This document shows positions 1 to 7,385 of a stretch of 64,000 nucleotides of DNA, piece by piece. Both the position numbers and the translations under genes were made by a program. Origin of the DNA: Herbihabitans rhizosphaerae (GTDB taxonomy: Bacteria; Actinomycetota; Actinomycetes; Mycobacteriales; Pseudonocardiaceae); contig NZ_SGWQ01000006.1 in the NCBI RefSeq assembly GCF_004216555.1, forward strand, positions 62,001-126,000, written 5' to 3'. The number at the start of each line of letters is the position of its first letter. Positions within the stretch are counted from its first letter, which is position 1. The notes beneath the pieces are model-generated. The model saw only the letters and a list, made by a program, of their open reading frames with translations, was not told where the DNA came from and searched no databases.

Positions 1-410
1 AGGCACACCCTCAGCAAGACGTACTTGCCCTCCGCGATCTCCAGGTTGCGGTGACCGCAGCCCGCCGAGGCGCCGTTGCCGTCGGCGACCGAGGCCCGCA
101 CGGCCCCGTCCCAGTACAACTGCGAGGTCACGGTTCGCCCGTCCGCGCTGCGGTCGCAGGCGTACAGGTGCTCGCCGTAGGAGTAGAAGTAGCCCTGCCC
201 GCGGAGCACGCCCCCGGAGTAGGCGTTGATCTGAACGTCGATCGCCTGGATGCCGGGCGCCTCACCCGGCACGGCGGTCGTCGCCGACGACTCGGCCACA
301 TCCTGGGCCGCCGCGGTGTCCGCGCCGGCCGAACTCCCTCCCGCGAACATCAGCGCAATGGCGATGACGGTCGCGGCGATCCCCGCCACAATAGATCGAA
401 TGTATTTCAT
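1..410 (-). CDS. secreted hypothetical protein (3' end beyond window)
   Basis: I do not recognise this family. The reading frame opens at an ATG at 410 with a GAGGGA ribosome site just upstream and runs off the left edge (about 136 codons visible). The N-terminus (MKYIRSIVAGIAATVIAIAL) is a typical signal peptide, probably cleaved near an AGA site around residue 30. The mature part has two cysteines (in YACDRS and AGCGHR) that could form a disulfide, and many Tyr/Gly residues. A long hairpin lies 23-62 nt upstream. Export is well supported; the function is unknown. Confidence 0.7.
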   Translation of the reverse strand, partial: MKYIRSIVAGIAATVIAIALMFAGGSSAGADTAAAQDVAESSATTAVPGEAPGIQAIDVQINAYSGGVLRGQGYFYSYGEHLYACDRSADGRTVTSQLYWDGAVRASVADGNGASAGCGHRNLEIAEGKYVLLRVC

Positions 411-432
411 GTTCCCTCGCTCACTATTAGTC

Positions 433-472
433 GGTTATCCGGGGGCGGAACGACCCCCATAATTGGATAACC
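433..472 (-). promoter_or_regulatory. nested inverted repeat upstream of secreted protein
   Basis: Perfect 8-bp arms GGTTATCC (433-440) and GGATAACC (465-472) enclose a second pair, GGGGG (441-445) and CCCCC (454-458). It sits 23-62 nt upstream of the ATG at 410, so it may be an operator or a 5' leader hairpin. Confidence 0.45.
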
Positions 473-557
473 CCCGCCGCTATGCGCCCGCTCTGTTTCG
501 CCTATGCGGCGCGACTCGCGCGGTTGTCACCGATCGCATAAAAGACTCTTCCGCCGC

Positions 558-623
558 CGCGAGTCCCACCCTCCGCGCGCCGAGTTGGTGGGACTCGGCG
601 TCCTGGAGGTGGGACTCGCGCGG
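558..623. repeat. GAGTCCCACC inverted repeat cluster
   Basis: CGCGAGTCCCACC (558-570) pairs perfectly with GGTGGGACTCGCG (608-620), and a third inverted copy GGTGGGACTC lies at 587-596. It ends ten bases before the -10 box of the next gene. The core resembles the GAGTCCCGCGC repeats seen elsewhere in the window. Confidence 0.6.
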
Positions 624-632
624 AGGGGGCGC

Positions 633-638
633 TAGTCT
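633..638 (+). promoter_or_regulatory. leaderless -10 box TAGTCT
   Basis: TAGTCT ends six bases before the GTG start at 645 and no Shine-Dalgarno sequence intervenes, so the transcript probably begins at the start codon. Confidence 0.55.
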
Positions 639-644
639 CGCGGC

Positions 645-1283
645 GTGAACGAGGTGCCGGACCCGAGCCAACTGCGGGCGTCGAACGCTGACCGCGAGCG
701 TGTCGCGAAGATCCTGAACAACGCCATGGCGGAGGGCAGGCTGACCGTCAGCGAACTCGAGGAGCGGCTGGACGCCGTCTACTCCGCCAAGACGATCGGC
801 GAACTGGGGCCGCTCACCCACGACCTGCCCGCCGGCCATTCGCCGGCGGTGCGTGGGGAAACGCACCTCGCGGTGCCGCAGGCCGGCGCGATCGACCGGA
901 TCGGCGGCGAGCCGACGTCCAAGTCCTCGATCGCCTTCATGTCCTCGGCCGACCGCAAGGGGCCGTGGGTCGTGCCACCGAGCTACAGCGTCGTGGCGAT
1001 CATGGGCGGCAGCGCCATCGACCTGACCCACGCGCGCTTCGCCGAGCACGAGACCACGATCAACGTGTTCACCTGGTGGGGCGGTGTGGAGATCTACGTG
1101 CCGGACGACATCACCGTGCACGTCACCGGCAGCGGATTCATGGGCGCGTTCGACGACAGGGCGCACCAGCAGGTCGGCCCGCCCGGCGCGCCGGTGGTCA
1201 AGATCACCGGCCTGGCGATCATGGCCGGCGTGGAGGTCAAGCGCAGCAAGAAGAAGCAGCGCCGGCAGCGGATCGGGGAATAA
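645..1283 (+). CDS. DUF1707 domain protein with LiaF-like C-terminus
   Basis: 212 residues. Residues about 5-60 (SQLRASNADRERVAKIL, then LTVSELEERLDAVYSAKT) are the DUF1707 (SHOCT-like) domain common at the N-terminus of actinobacterial envelope-stress and membrane-associated proteins. The C-terminal half (about 110-190, SYSVVAIMGGSAIDLTHARF, FTWWGGVEIYVPDD) resembles the beta-helical cell-wall-active-antibiotic-response/LiaF C-terminal domain. No membrane segment is seen, so it is probably cytosolic or peripheral. The tail is strongly basic (KRSKKKQRRQR). The GTG start is chosen because a TANNNT box lies six bases upstream. A role in envelope stress sensing is inferred from family only. Confidence 0.8.
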   Translation: MNEVPDPSQLRASNADRERVAKILNNAMAEGRLTVSELEERLDAVYSAKTIGELGPLTHDLPAGHSPAVRGETHLAVPQAGAIDRIGGEPTSKSSIAFMSSADRKGPWVVPPSYSVVAIMGGSAIDLTHARFAEHETTINVFTWWGGVEIYVPDDITVHVTGSGFMGAFDDRAHQQVGPPGAPVVKITGLAIMAGVEVKRSKKKQRRQRIGE

Positions 1284-1286
1284 GAA

Positions 1287-1326
1287 CCGGCCATCACCGG
1301 GTGGGCCAGAACCCGGTGACGGCCGG
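1287..1326. terminator. bidirectional terminator hairpin
   Basis: Arms 1287-1302 and 1311-1326 pair over 16 bp with one mismatch around an 8-nt loop. It lies four bases after the stop at 1283, between convergent genes. Confidence 0.7.
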
Positions 1327-1331
1327 TCGGT

Positions 1332-1360
1332 GGGGCGCGCCGGGTGGGTTGGCGCGCCCC
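1332..1360. terminator. second terminator hairpin between convergent genes
   Basis: GGGGCGCGCC (1332-1341) and GGCGCGCCCC (1351-1360) form a perfect 10-bp stem with a 9-nt loop, ending four bases from the stop codon of the subtilase on the minus strand. Confidence 0.65.
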
Positions 1361-1363
1361 GGC

Positions 1364-2608
1364 TCATTCACCCAGCGATCCCGTGTACAGCAACAGGTTC
1401 GGCGTGCCGGGCAACGTCCAGCCGATCTTGTCCTTGGTCGCACTGTCCACCAGTGCGCGCCGCACGTCCTCCGGCGAGGCGTCGGGATTGCGGGCCAGGT
1501 ACAGCGCCGCGGCACCGGCCACGTGCGGCGCCGCCATCGACGTGCCGCTCATCGGCCCGCTGCTCCGGTCGTCGGCGAAAGTCGAGGACACGATGTCGGT
1601 GCCGGGCGCGATGATGTCGACGCAGTCGCCCCACTGGCTCTCCGCCGAGCGGTGATCCTTCTGGTTGGAGTTGGCGACCGTGATCGCCTCGCGCACGTTG
1701 GCCGGGTAGAACGTGCACGCCGGCACGTAGAAGTTGCCGGCGGCGATCGTGTAGGTGATGCCGGAGGCGATCGAGCGGCGCACCGCGTTCTCCAGGGCCG
1801 GCGAGCTGCCCGGGTAGCCGAGGCTCATGTTCACCACGGCCGGGCGCTTGGCGTTGGCCGTCACCCAGTCCACCCCGGCCAGCACCGAGTCGCTGGCGAC
1901 CAGGGTCACGCCGCAGCTCTGCACGCGGACCGACACGATCCGCGCGGCGGGGGCCACGCCGAAGGTCTTGCCGGCCACCGTGCCGGCGACGTGCGTGCCG
2001 TGCCCGCAGGCGTCGCTCGCGTCCGGGTCGTTGTCCACGAAGTCCCAGCCGGACGTGGCGCGGCCCTCGAACTCCTCGTGGGTGAGCCGCACGCCGGAGT
2101 CCAGGATGTACGCGGTGACACCGGCACCGCCGTCGCGCGGCCGGGCGGAGTCGCCGTCCAGCGGAAGATCGCGCTGGTTGACCCGGTCGAGGCCCCAACT
2201 CGACACGGCGGACCTGGTCGCCTGTCGCGCGGGTGCGGGCTGGGACGTGGGCTGGGGCGCCTTGACCGTGCGCACCGCCTCGACCGAGGACACCGCGGAG
2301 TCCGCGGCCAGGCGCTTGGCCTGGGTCTCCGCCATCCGCGCGGAGAACCCGCGAATCGTCGCGCGGTACCGGTTCTCGACCGTGGCGCCGTACTTCGCGG
2401 CGAGCCGGTCGACGGCGTCGGCCGCGGTGTCCTTCAACACGACGACGTACCGCCCGGCGACCGCGCCCTCCGCGCCAGCGTTGACAATGGCCCCCTCGGC
2501 GGGAGCGGCGGGCTCGGCGGTGGCGAGCGTGCCACCGATCACGGCCGTCGTGGCGAGCATCGCGGCGCCGGCCAACCACAGCGCGCGACGAGCTGTCTTG
2601 CGGTTCAT
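1364..2608 (-). CDS. secreted S8 family serine peptidase (subtilase, proteinase K-like)
   Basis: 414 residues from the ATG at 2608. A signal peptide (residues 1-31) precedes an inhibitor-I9-type propeptide (about 52-115, YVVVLKDT, GFSARMAE). The mature catalytic domain follows, with Asp170 (YILDSGV), His203 (CGHGTHVAGT), oxyanion Asn292 (IAAGN) and Ser357 (MSGTSMAAPHVAG). Length and motifs match the proteinase K/aqualysin group of secreted proteases that cleave off their own propeptide. The ATG at 2608 is preferred over the in-frame GTG at 2638 because the signal peptide starts properly there and a TANNNT box lies 7 nt upstream. An inverted repeat TGAAC-N6-GTTCA overlaps the promoter, suggesting repressor control shared with an acylase gene at 28317. 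Confidence 0.92.
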   Translation of the reverse strand: MNRKTARRALWLAGAAMLATTAVIGGTLATAEPAAPAEGAIVNAGAEGAVAGRYVVVLKDTAADAVDRLAAKYGATVENRYRATIRGFSARMAETQAKRLAADSAVSSVEAVRTVKAPQPTSQPAPARQATRSAVSSWGLDRVNQRDLPLDGDSARPRDGGAGVTAYILDSGVRLTHEEFEGRATSGWDFVDNDPDASDACGHGTHVAGTVAGKTFGVAPAARIVSVRVQSCGVTLVASDSVLAGVDWVTANAKRPAVVNMSLGYPGSSPALENAVRRSIASGITYTIAAGNFYVPACTFYPANVREAITVANSNQKDHRSAESQWGDCVDIIAPGTDIVSSTFADDRSSGPMSGTSMAAPHVAGAAALYLARNPDASPEDVRRALVDSATKDKIGWTLPGTPNLLLYTGSLGE

Positions 2609-2615
2609 GCCGCGG

Positions 2616-2645
2616 AGCCTACCAGTTGATGAACGCACATGTTCA
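2616..2645 (-). promoter_or_regulatory. leaderless promoter with TGAAC-N6-GTTCA operator
   Basis: On the minus strand, TAGGCT (2616-2621) lies 7 nt before the ATG at 2608. An inverted repeat TGAAC-N6-GTTCA occupies 2630-2645, starting 22 nt upstream of the ATG. The same repeat at the same distance precedes the acylase gene starting at 28317. Confidence 0.55.
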
Positions 2646-2693
2646 CAGAACTTCTGGGGCGTACTGTCCGGCGTGGTCGTGGGCGTGCGGTCC

Positions 2694-2699
2694 TAGACT
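2694..2699 (+). promoter_or_regulatory. leaderless -10 box TAGACT of deoC
   Basis: TAGACT is followed by six bases and the ATG at 2706, with no ribosome site between them. Confidence 0.55.
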
Positions 2700-2705
2700 C
2701 GGGGC

Positions 2706-3671
2706 ATGGTTGCCCCTCCGACGGCGTCGGGGCTCACGCCCGAGTTCGCCGACGTCACCCGTGACGAGTCGAGCCTGCGCCGTTTCCTGCACGGGCTGCC
2801 CGGAGTCGATCAGGTGGGCGTGGAACAACGCGCGGCCGGCCTCGGCACCCGCAGCATCAAGAAGGCCAGCAAGCTCTGGGCGATCGACACCGCCATCTCC
2901 ATGGTCGACCTGACCACGCTCGAGGGCGCCGACACGGTCGGCAAGGTCCGCTCGCTGTGCGCCAAGGCGCGCCGGCCGGACCCGGACCGCCCGGAGGTGC
3001 CGAAGGCCGCCGCCGTCTGCGTCTACCCCGACCTGGTGGAGACCGCGGTCAGGGCACTGGCGGGCAGCGGCGTGGGCGTGGCGAGCGTGGCCACCGCGTT
3101 CCCCAGCGGACGGTCCAGCATGCGGGTCAAGATCGCCGACACGGAGCTGGCCGTGGCGGCCGGTGCGTCCGAGGTGGACATGGTGATCGACCGGGGCGCC
3201 TTCCTGTCCGGGCGCTACGGGCAGGTGTTCGACGAGATCGCCACGATCAAGCACGCCTGCGGGGACGCGCACTTGAAGGTGATCCTGGAGACCGGCGAGC
3301 TGGCCACCTACGACAACGTGCGGCGCGCGTCCTGGCTGGGCTTACTGGCCGGCGGTGACTTCATCAAGACCTCGACCGGCAAGGTGTCGCCGGCCGCGAC
3401 GCTGCCCGTCACGCACGTGATGCTGCAGGCCGTGCGCGACTGGCACGACTCGACCGGCGAGCTGCGCGGCGTGAAACCCGCCGGCGGCATCCGGACGACC
3501 AAGGACGCGATCCGCTATCTGGTCGCCGTGCACGAGGTCGCCGGCCCGGAATGGCTGTCCCCCGAGCTTTTCCGGTTCGGCGCGTCCAGCCTCCTCAACG
3601 ACCTGCTGATGCAGCGGCGCACCCAACTGGACGGCCACTACAGCGGCCCCGACTACGTGACGGTGGACTGA
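2706..3671 (+). CDS. deoC: deoxyribose-phosphate aldolase
   Basis: Cleaves 2-deoxyribose-5-phosphate to glyceraldehyde-3-phosphate and acetaldehyde in the cytosol, the last step of deoxynucleoside catabolism. The 321-residue protein is the long actinobacterial form. The class I aldolase fold shows the expected motifs: KVILETGEL with a catalytic lysine, FIKTSTGK with the Schiff-base lysine, and GVKPAGGIRT with the phosphate-binding loop and third lysine. The ATG at 2706 follows a leaderless -10 box. The stop overlaps the next start by one base, so it is translationally coupled to an aldehyde dehydrogenase that could oxidise its acetaldehyde product (inference). Thymidine phosphorylase, cytidine and adenosine deaminases occur elsewhere in the window. 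Confidence 0.95.
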   Translation: MVAPPTASGLTPEFADVTRDESSLRRFLHGLPGVDQVGVEQRAAGLGTRSIKKASKLWAIDTAISMVDLTTLEGADTVGKVRSLCAKARRPDPDRPEVPKAAAVCVYPDLVETAVRALAGSGVGVASVATAFPSGRSSMRVKIADTELAVAAGASEVDMVIDRGAFLSGRYGQVFDEIATIKHACGDAHLKVILETGELATYDNVRRASWLGLLAGGDFIKTSTGKVSPAATLPVTHVMLQAVRDWHDSTGELRGVKPAGGIRTTKDAIRYLVAVHEVAGPEWLSPELFRFGASSLLNDLLMQRRTQLDGHYSGPDYVTVD

Positions 3672-5104
3672 TGACTACGTGGGAGTACGCCCCGGCGCCC
3701 GAGAACCGGGACATCGCGAACCTCAAGCCGAACTACCGCATGTTCGTCGACGGTGAGTTCACCGAGGGCACCGGCGAGCCGCTGAAGACGGTCAACCCGG
3801 CCACCGAGGAGGTGCTGGCCGAAGTCAGCACCGCCTCCACGTCCGACGTGGACCGCGCGGTGAAGGCGGCCCGGCGCGCCCACGACCGGGTGTGGGGCAA
3901 GATGCCCGGCGCCGAGCGGGCCAAGTACGTGTACCGGATCGCGCGCATGATCGCCGAGCGCGCCCGTGAGCTGGCCGTGCTGGAGAGCCTGGACAACGGC
4001 AAGCCGATCAAGGAGTCGCGCGACGTCGACGTGCCGCTGGCCTCGGCGCACTTCTTCCACCACGCCGGCTGGGCGGACAAGCTGTCCTACGCGGGGTACG
4101 GGCCGGATCCGCGCCCGGTCGGCGTTGCCGGTCAGGTGATCCCGTGGAACTTCCCGCTGCTGATGGCGGCCTGGAAGATCGCGCCGGCGCTGGCCTGCGG
4201 CAACACCGTGGTGCTCAAGCCGGCGGAGACCACGCCGCTGACCGCGCTGGTGCTCGCCGAGATCGTCCAGCAGGCGGATCTGCCGCCGGGCGTGGTCAAC
4301 ATCCTGCCGGGCGCGGGCGACGTGGGCGCGGCCGTGGTGGAGCACCCCGGCGTGGACAAGGTGGCGTTCACCGGGTCCACCGACGTCGGCAAGATCATCC
4401 AGCGGGCGATCGCCGGCACCGGTAAGAAGCTGACCCTGGAGCTGGGCGGCAAGGCGGCCAACGTGGTGTTCGACGACGCGCCGCTGGACCAGGCCGTCGA
4501 GGGCATCGTGAACGGGATCTTCTTCAACCAGGGGCACGTGTGCTGCGCCGGGTCGCGGCTGCTGGTGCAGGAGTCGGTGGCCGACGAGCTGCTGGAGAAG
4601 TTGCGCGCCAGGGTGTCCACGCTGCGCGTCGGCGATCCGCTGGACAAGAACACCGACGTCGGCGCGATCAACTCCGCCGAGCAGCTGCGCAAGATCACCG
4701 ACCTGGTGGCGTCCGGCGAGGCGGAGGGCGCCGAGCGGTGGACCAGCGCGTGTCCGTTGCCGGACAAGGGTTTCTTCTTCGCGCCGACCGTGTTCTCCGG
4801 TGTCTCCCAGGCGATGCGGATCGCGCGGGAGGAGATCTTCGGGCCGGTGCTGTCCGTGCTCACCTTCCGCACGCCCGAGGAGGCCGTGGCCAAGGCGAAC
4901 AACACGCCGTACGGGCTGTCCGCCGGGATCTGGACGGACAAGGGCTCGCGAATCCTGTGGATGGCGCAGAAACTGCGCGCCGGCGTGGTGTGGGCCAACA
5001 CGTTCAACCGGTTCGATCCCACCGCGCCGTTCGGTGGTTATCAGGAGTCTGGCTTCGGTCGCGAGGGCGGCCGCGTGGGACTGGAGGCGTACCTCGATGT
5101 CTGA
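3671..5104 (+). CDS. NAD(P)-dependent aldehyde dehydrogenase
   Basis: 477 residues, the normal full length of the ALDH superfamily. It has the conserved Asn region (VIPWNFPLLMAAWKIAPAL), the cofactor motif GSTDVGK, the general-base Glu in LELGGKAANVVF and the catalytic Cys in GHVCCAGSRLL (two adjacent cysteines). The C-terminal motifs EEIFGPVLSV and AGVVWANTFNRFDPTAPFGG are intact. The start is the ATG overlapping the deoC stop. The gene order deoC-ALDH-short ALDH suggests oxidation of acetaldehyde or another deoxyribose-derived aldehyde; the substrate cannot be read from sequence. Confidence 0.92.
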   Translation: MTTWEYAPAPENRDIANLKPNYRMFVDGEFTEGTGEPLKTVNPATEEVLAEVSTASTSDVDRAVKAARRAHDRVWGKMPGAERAKYVYRIARMIAERARELAVLESLDNGKPIKESRDVDVPLASAHFFHHAGWADKLSYAGYGPDPRPVGVAGQVIPWNFPLLMAAWKIAPALACGNTVVLKPAETTPLTALVLAEIVQQADLPPGVVNILPGAGDVGAAVVEHPGVDKVAFTGSTDVGKIIQRAIAGTGKKLTLELGGKAANVVFDDAPLDQAVEGIVNGIFFNQGHVCCAGSRLLVQESVADELLEKLRARVSTLRVGDPLDKNTDVGAINSAEQLRKITDLVASGEAEGAERWTSACPLPDKGFFFAPTVFSGVSQAMRIAREEIFGPVLSVLTFRTPEEAVAKANNTPYGLSAGIWTDKGSRILWMAQKLRAGVVWANTFNRFDPTAPFGGYQESGFGREGGRVGLEAYLDV

Positions 5105-5963
5105 CCGTATGTCGGTCTTGAAGACCTACAAACTCTTCATCGGGGGCGCCTTTCCCCGCTCGGAGTCCGGCCGCTCGTACCCGGTGAACGATCACCGGGG
5201 CAACTTCCTGGCCAACGCGGCGCAGGCGTCCCGCAAGGACGTGCGCGAGGCGGTAACCGCCGCACGCAAGGCTTTTCCTGGTTGGTCGGGCGCCACCGCG
5301 TACAACCGGGGGCAGGTGCTCTACCGGGTCGCCGAGCTGCTGGAGGGCCGGCGCGAGCAGTTCATCGCCGAGGTCGCCGCGAGCGAGGGCGTCCAGGCCA
5401 AACGCGCACAGTCCATTGTGGACGGTGCGATCGACAGGTGGGTCTGGTACGCCGGGTGGACCGACAAGCTGGCCATGGTGTTCGGCTCCAGCAACCCGGT
5501 CGCCGGCCCGTACTTCAACTTCACCATGCCGGAGCCGACCGGCGTGGCCGGCGTGCTGGCCCCGCAGCAGTCCTCGCTGCTCGGGTTGGTCAGCGTGCTC
5601 GCGCCGGTGATCGCCACCGGCAGCACGGCCGTCGTGGTGTCCAGCCTGGACCGCCCGCTGCCGGCGATCACGCTGTCGGAGGTGCTCGCCACGTCGGACG
5701 TGCCGGGCGGCGTGGTCAACATCCTGACCGGGCGCGCGGCCGAGTTGGGGCCGTGGCTGGCGTCGCACGCGGACGTGAACGCGATCGACCTGACCGGCGC
5801 GCCCGAGTCGATGCGCGCGGACCTGGAGCGGGCCGCGGCCGGCACGGTCAAGCGGGTACTGCGCGCGCCGTCGTCGGAGCCGGACTGGACGAGGGCGCCG
5901 GACATTTCTCGGTTGAAGCGGTACCTGGAGCACAAGACCGTGTGGCATCCTGTGGGCGTGTGA
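5097..5963 (+). CDS. half-length aldehyde dehydrogenase family protein lacking the active site
   Basis: 288 residues from the ATG at 5097, which overlaps the preceding ALDH by 8 bases. It covers only the first part of the ALDH fold: KLFIGGAFPRSESGRSY at the N-terminus, then VAGVLAPQQSSLLGLVSVLA where active enzymes have the PWNFP segment, and PGGVVNILTG. The region carrying the catalytic Glu and Cys is absent. The protein ends cleanly about 130 residues after the PWNFP-equivalent, with no remnant of the missing half downstream. It is well kept, so it is more likely a partner subunit or regulator of the active ALDH than a decaying gene (inference). Confidence 0.85.
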   Translation: MSDRMSVLKTYKLFIGGAFPRSESGRSYPVNDHRGNFLANAAQASRKDVREAVTAARKAFPGWSGATAYNRGQVLYRVAELLEGRREQFIAEVAASEGVQAKRAQSIVDGAIDRWVWYAGWTDKLAMVFGSSNPVAGPYFNFTMPEPTGVAGVLAPQQSSLLGLVSVLAPVIATGSTAVVVSSLDRPLPAITLSEVLATSDVPGGVVNILTGRAAELGPWLASHADVNAIDLTGAPESMRADLERAAAGTVKRVLRAPSSEPDWTRAPDISRLKRYLEHKTVWHPVGV

Positions 5964-5998
5964 ACACCCGTGTTCTCCATTCACCCACAGGCGGACCG

Positions 5999-6325
5999 AT
6001 GGAACCAATACAGGGCTTCGACGTCGACACCTCGGCGCTGACCGGCTACTCCAGGAGTGTCACCCCGCTGGCCGACGAGCTGAGCGCCGCGGCAGGCGAG
6101 CACCTCACCGGCTTCACCGAGGGCGCGTTCTCGCTGGTCGGCGTGCACTCCGGGTTCACCAGCCAGCTCGCGGCGGCGATCGAGCGGCACAACGCCGAGG
6201 TCACCGGGCACGCCTCGGCGATCGCCGGCATGGCGGCCGCAGTCGGGCAGACCGGCACGCACTACGACGTCCAGCAGGCCGGCCACAGCCAGACCTTCGG
6301 CGCGATCGGCGGTGAGCGCGCGTGA
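5999..6325 (+). CDS. EspC-like (DUF2580) type VII secretion-associated small helical protein
   Basis: 108 residues. The N-terminus GFDVDTSALTGYSRSVTPLA followed by two helical stretches (LAAAIERHNAEVTGHASAIA) matches the DUF2580/EspC group of ESX substrates and partners. No WXG motif is present. It starts at an ATG 36 nt after the ALDH stop. Its stop overlaps the GTG of the next gene by 4 nt. It is paralogous to the protein at 7895. Secretion is inferred from family; no ESX ATPase or membrane core gene lies in the window. Confidence 0.75.
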   Translation: MEPIQGFDVDTSALTGYSRSVTPLADELSAAAGEHLTGFTEGAFSLVGVHSGFTSQLAAAIERHNAEVTGHASAIAGMAAAVGQTGTHYDVQQAGHSQTFGAIGGERA

Positions 6326-7320
6326 CCTCCCCGATCATTCCGCTGGTCGAGGCGCTCGGGCAGGCCGCCGTCACCGCGTCGCGGCAGTTGCTCACCAACG
6401 ACGACGCGATCGACACGCTCGGCGCGGCCCAGCGCCAGGTGCGGGACACCGTGTCCCGCGTGGCCACCGACGTCGGCAACCAGACCGCCGGGCTCGCCCA
6501 GATGTGGACCGGCCAGGCCAGCGGCCGCCAGCAGACCGACGGCGCCGCGCTGGACGGAATCGCGCGGCAGCTCACGGCCAACAGCACGACGATCCAGGGC
6601 GCGATCGGCCAGGGCTTCGAGATCCTCAAGGGCGCGCAGGTCACCAACGTCGCGGACTTCGAGACGTTCAAGCAGCGCGCGGTCAACATCCTGATGGCGG
6701 CGCAGGCGGCGGCGTTCACCAATCCGTTCGGCGCCGCGATGAAGCTCGGCGAGCTGATCACGCTCGGCGGGGAGCTGGCCGGCAAGGTGTCCGGCAACCT
6801 GCGGGGCACCGTGCAGCAGCTCACCGGCGTGGGCCAGAAGCTGCTCGGCGACCTCGGCATGGGTGGCACCACACCGCAGCAGAACGGCTCCCCCGGCACC
6901 CCGCCCGAGGCGTACAACGGCGCGCCGCAGAACAACGCGCCACCGCCCAGCGGAGCCGGCGCGCAGGCCGTGGAGAACGCCAAGAAGTTGCTCGGCATGC
7001 CGTACGTGTGGGGCGGCAAGGACCCGAACCGCGACGGCGGCGTGGACTGCAGCGGCCTGGTCACCTGGGCGTACGGGCAGGCCGGCGTGGACGTGCCCGG
7101 CCCGGCGCAGAGTCAGGACATCGGCACACAGGTGAGCAAGGAGGACCTGCAGCCGGGCGACCTGCTCGTCTGGGAGGGTGGCGAGGCCGGCGGTCACGTG
7201 GCGATCTACGCCGGCGACGGGCAGCTCATCGAGGCCGGCGATCCGGTGCAGATGGGCCCGCTGCGGGAGACCAACATGGCCGGCCAGACCTTCCGCGGCT
7301 ACTGGCGGCCCACGGCGTAG
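6322..7320 (+). CDS. NlpC/P60 family peptidoglycan hydrolase with ESX-like helical N-terminus
   Basis: 332 residues. Residues 1-190 are helical and Ala/Gln-rich (AAQRQVRDTVSRVATDVGNQ) like WXG/PPE-type secretion domains. A Pro/Asn/Gly-rich linker (about 185-215) leads to a C-terminal NlpC/P60 domain (about 220-332) with catalytic Cys in VDCSGLVTWAYG, His in GGHVAIYAGDG and the third polar residue region LIEAGDPVQMG. There is no Sec signal peptide, which fits type VII export together with the overlapping upstream EspC-like gene. Such enzymes cut D-Glu-mDAP or related peptide links in the wall. Start GTG at 6322, overlapping the previous stop. Confidence 0.85.
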   Translation: MTSPIIPLVEALGQAAVTASRQLLTNDDAIDTLGAAQRQVRDTVSRVATDVGNQTAGLAQMWTGQASGRQQTDGAALDGIARQLTANSTTIQGAIGQGFEILKGAQVTNVADFETFKQRAVNILMAAQAAAFTNPFGAAMKLGELITLGGELAGKVSGNLRGTVQQLTGVGQKLLGDLGMGGTTPQQNGSPGTPPEAYNGAPQNNAPPPSGAGAQAVENAKKLLGMPYVWGGKDPNRDGGVDCSGLVTWAYGQAGVDVPGPAQSQDIGTQVSKEDLQPGDLLVWEGGEAGGHVAIYAGDGQLIEAGDPVQMGPLRETNMAGQTFRGYWRPTA

Positions 7321-7381
7321 CCATGTCCGAGAACCCCGAACGCCGGCGGATTTTGCCCGAGCTGTCGGACACGGCGTAGCC
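7311..7381 (+). repeat. 12-bp direct repeat flanking a micro-ORF
   Basis: CACGGCGTAGCC occurs at 7311-7322 and 7370-7381. Each copy includes a TAG stop codon: the first ends the NlpC/P60 gene, the second ends the 18-codon ORF. This looks like a small local duplication. Confidence 0.5.
7323..7379 (+). CDS. possible 18-residue leader or remnant ORF
   Basis: ATG at 7323 opens an 18-codon frame (MSENPERRRILPELSDTA) between the NlpC/P60 gene and the YbaB-like gene. No convincing ribosome site precedes it, but it starts two bases after a stop, so reinitiation is possible. It may be only a by-product of the 12-bp repeat. Confidence 0.25.
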   Translation: MSENPERRRILPELSDTA

Positions 7382-7385
7382 GGCC

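Noticed and set aside
965-2629. 554-codon open frame on the plus strand opposite the subtilase gene
   Set aside because: It is a high-GC mirror frame of a clear subtilase with catalytic triad; its translation is Arg/Gly/His-rich with no recognisable domain.
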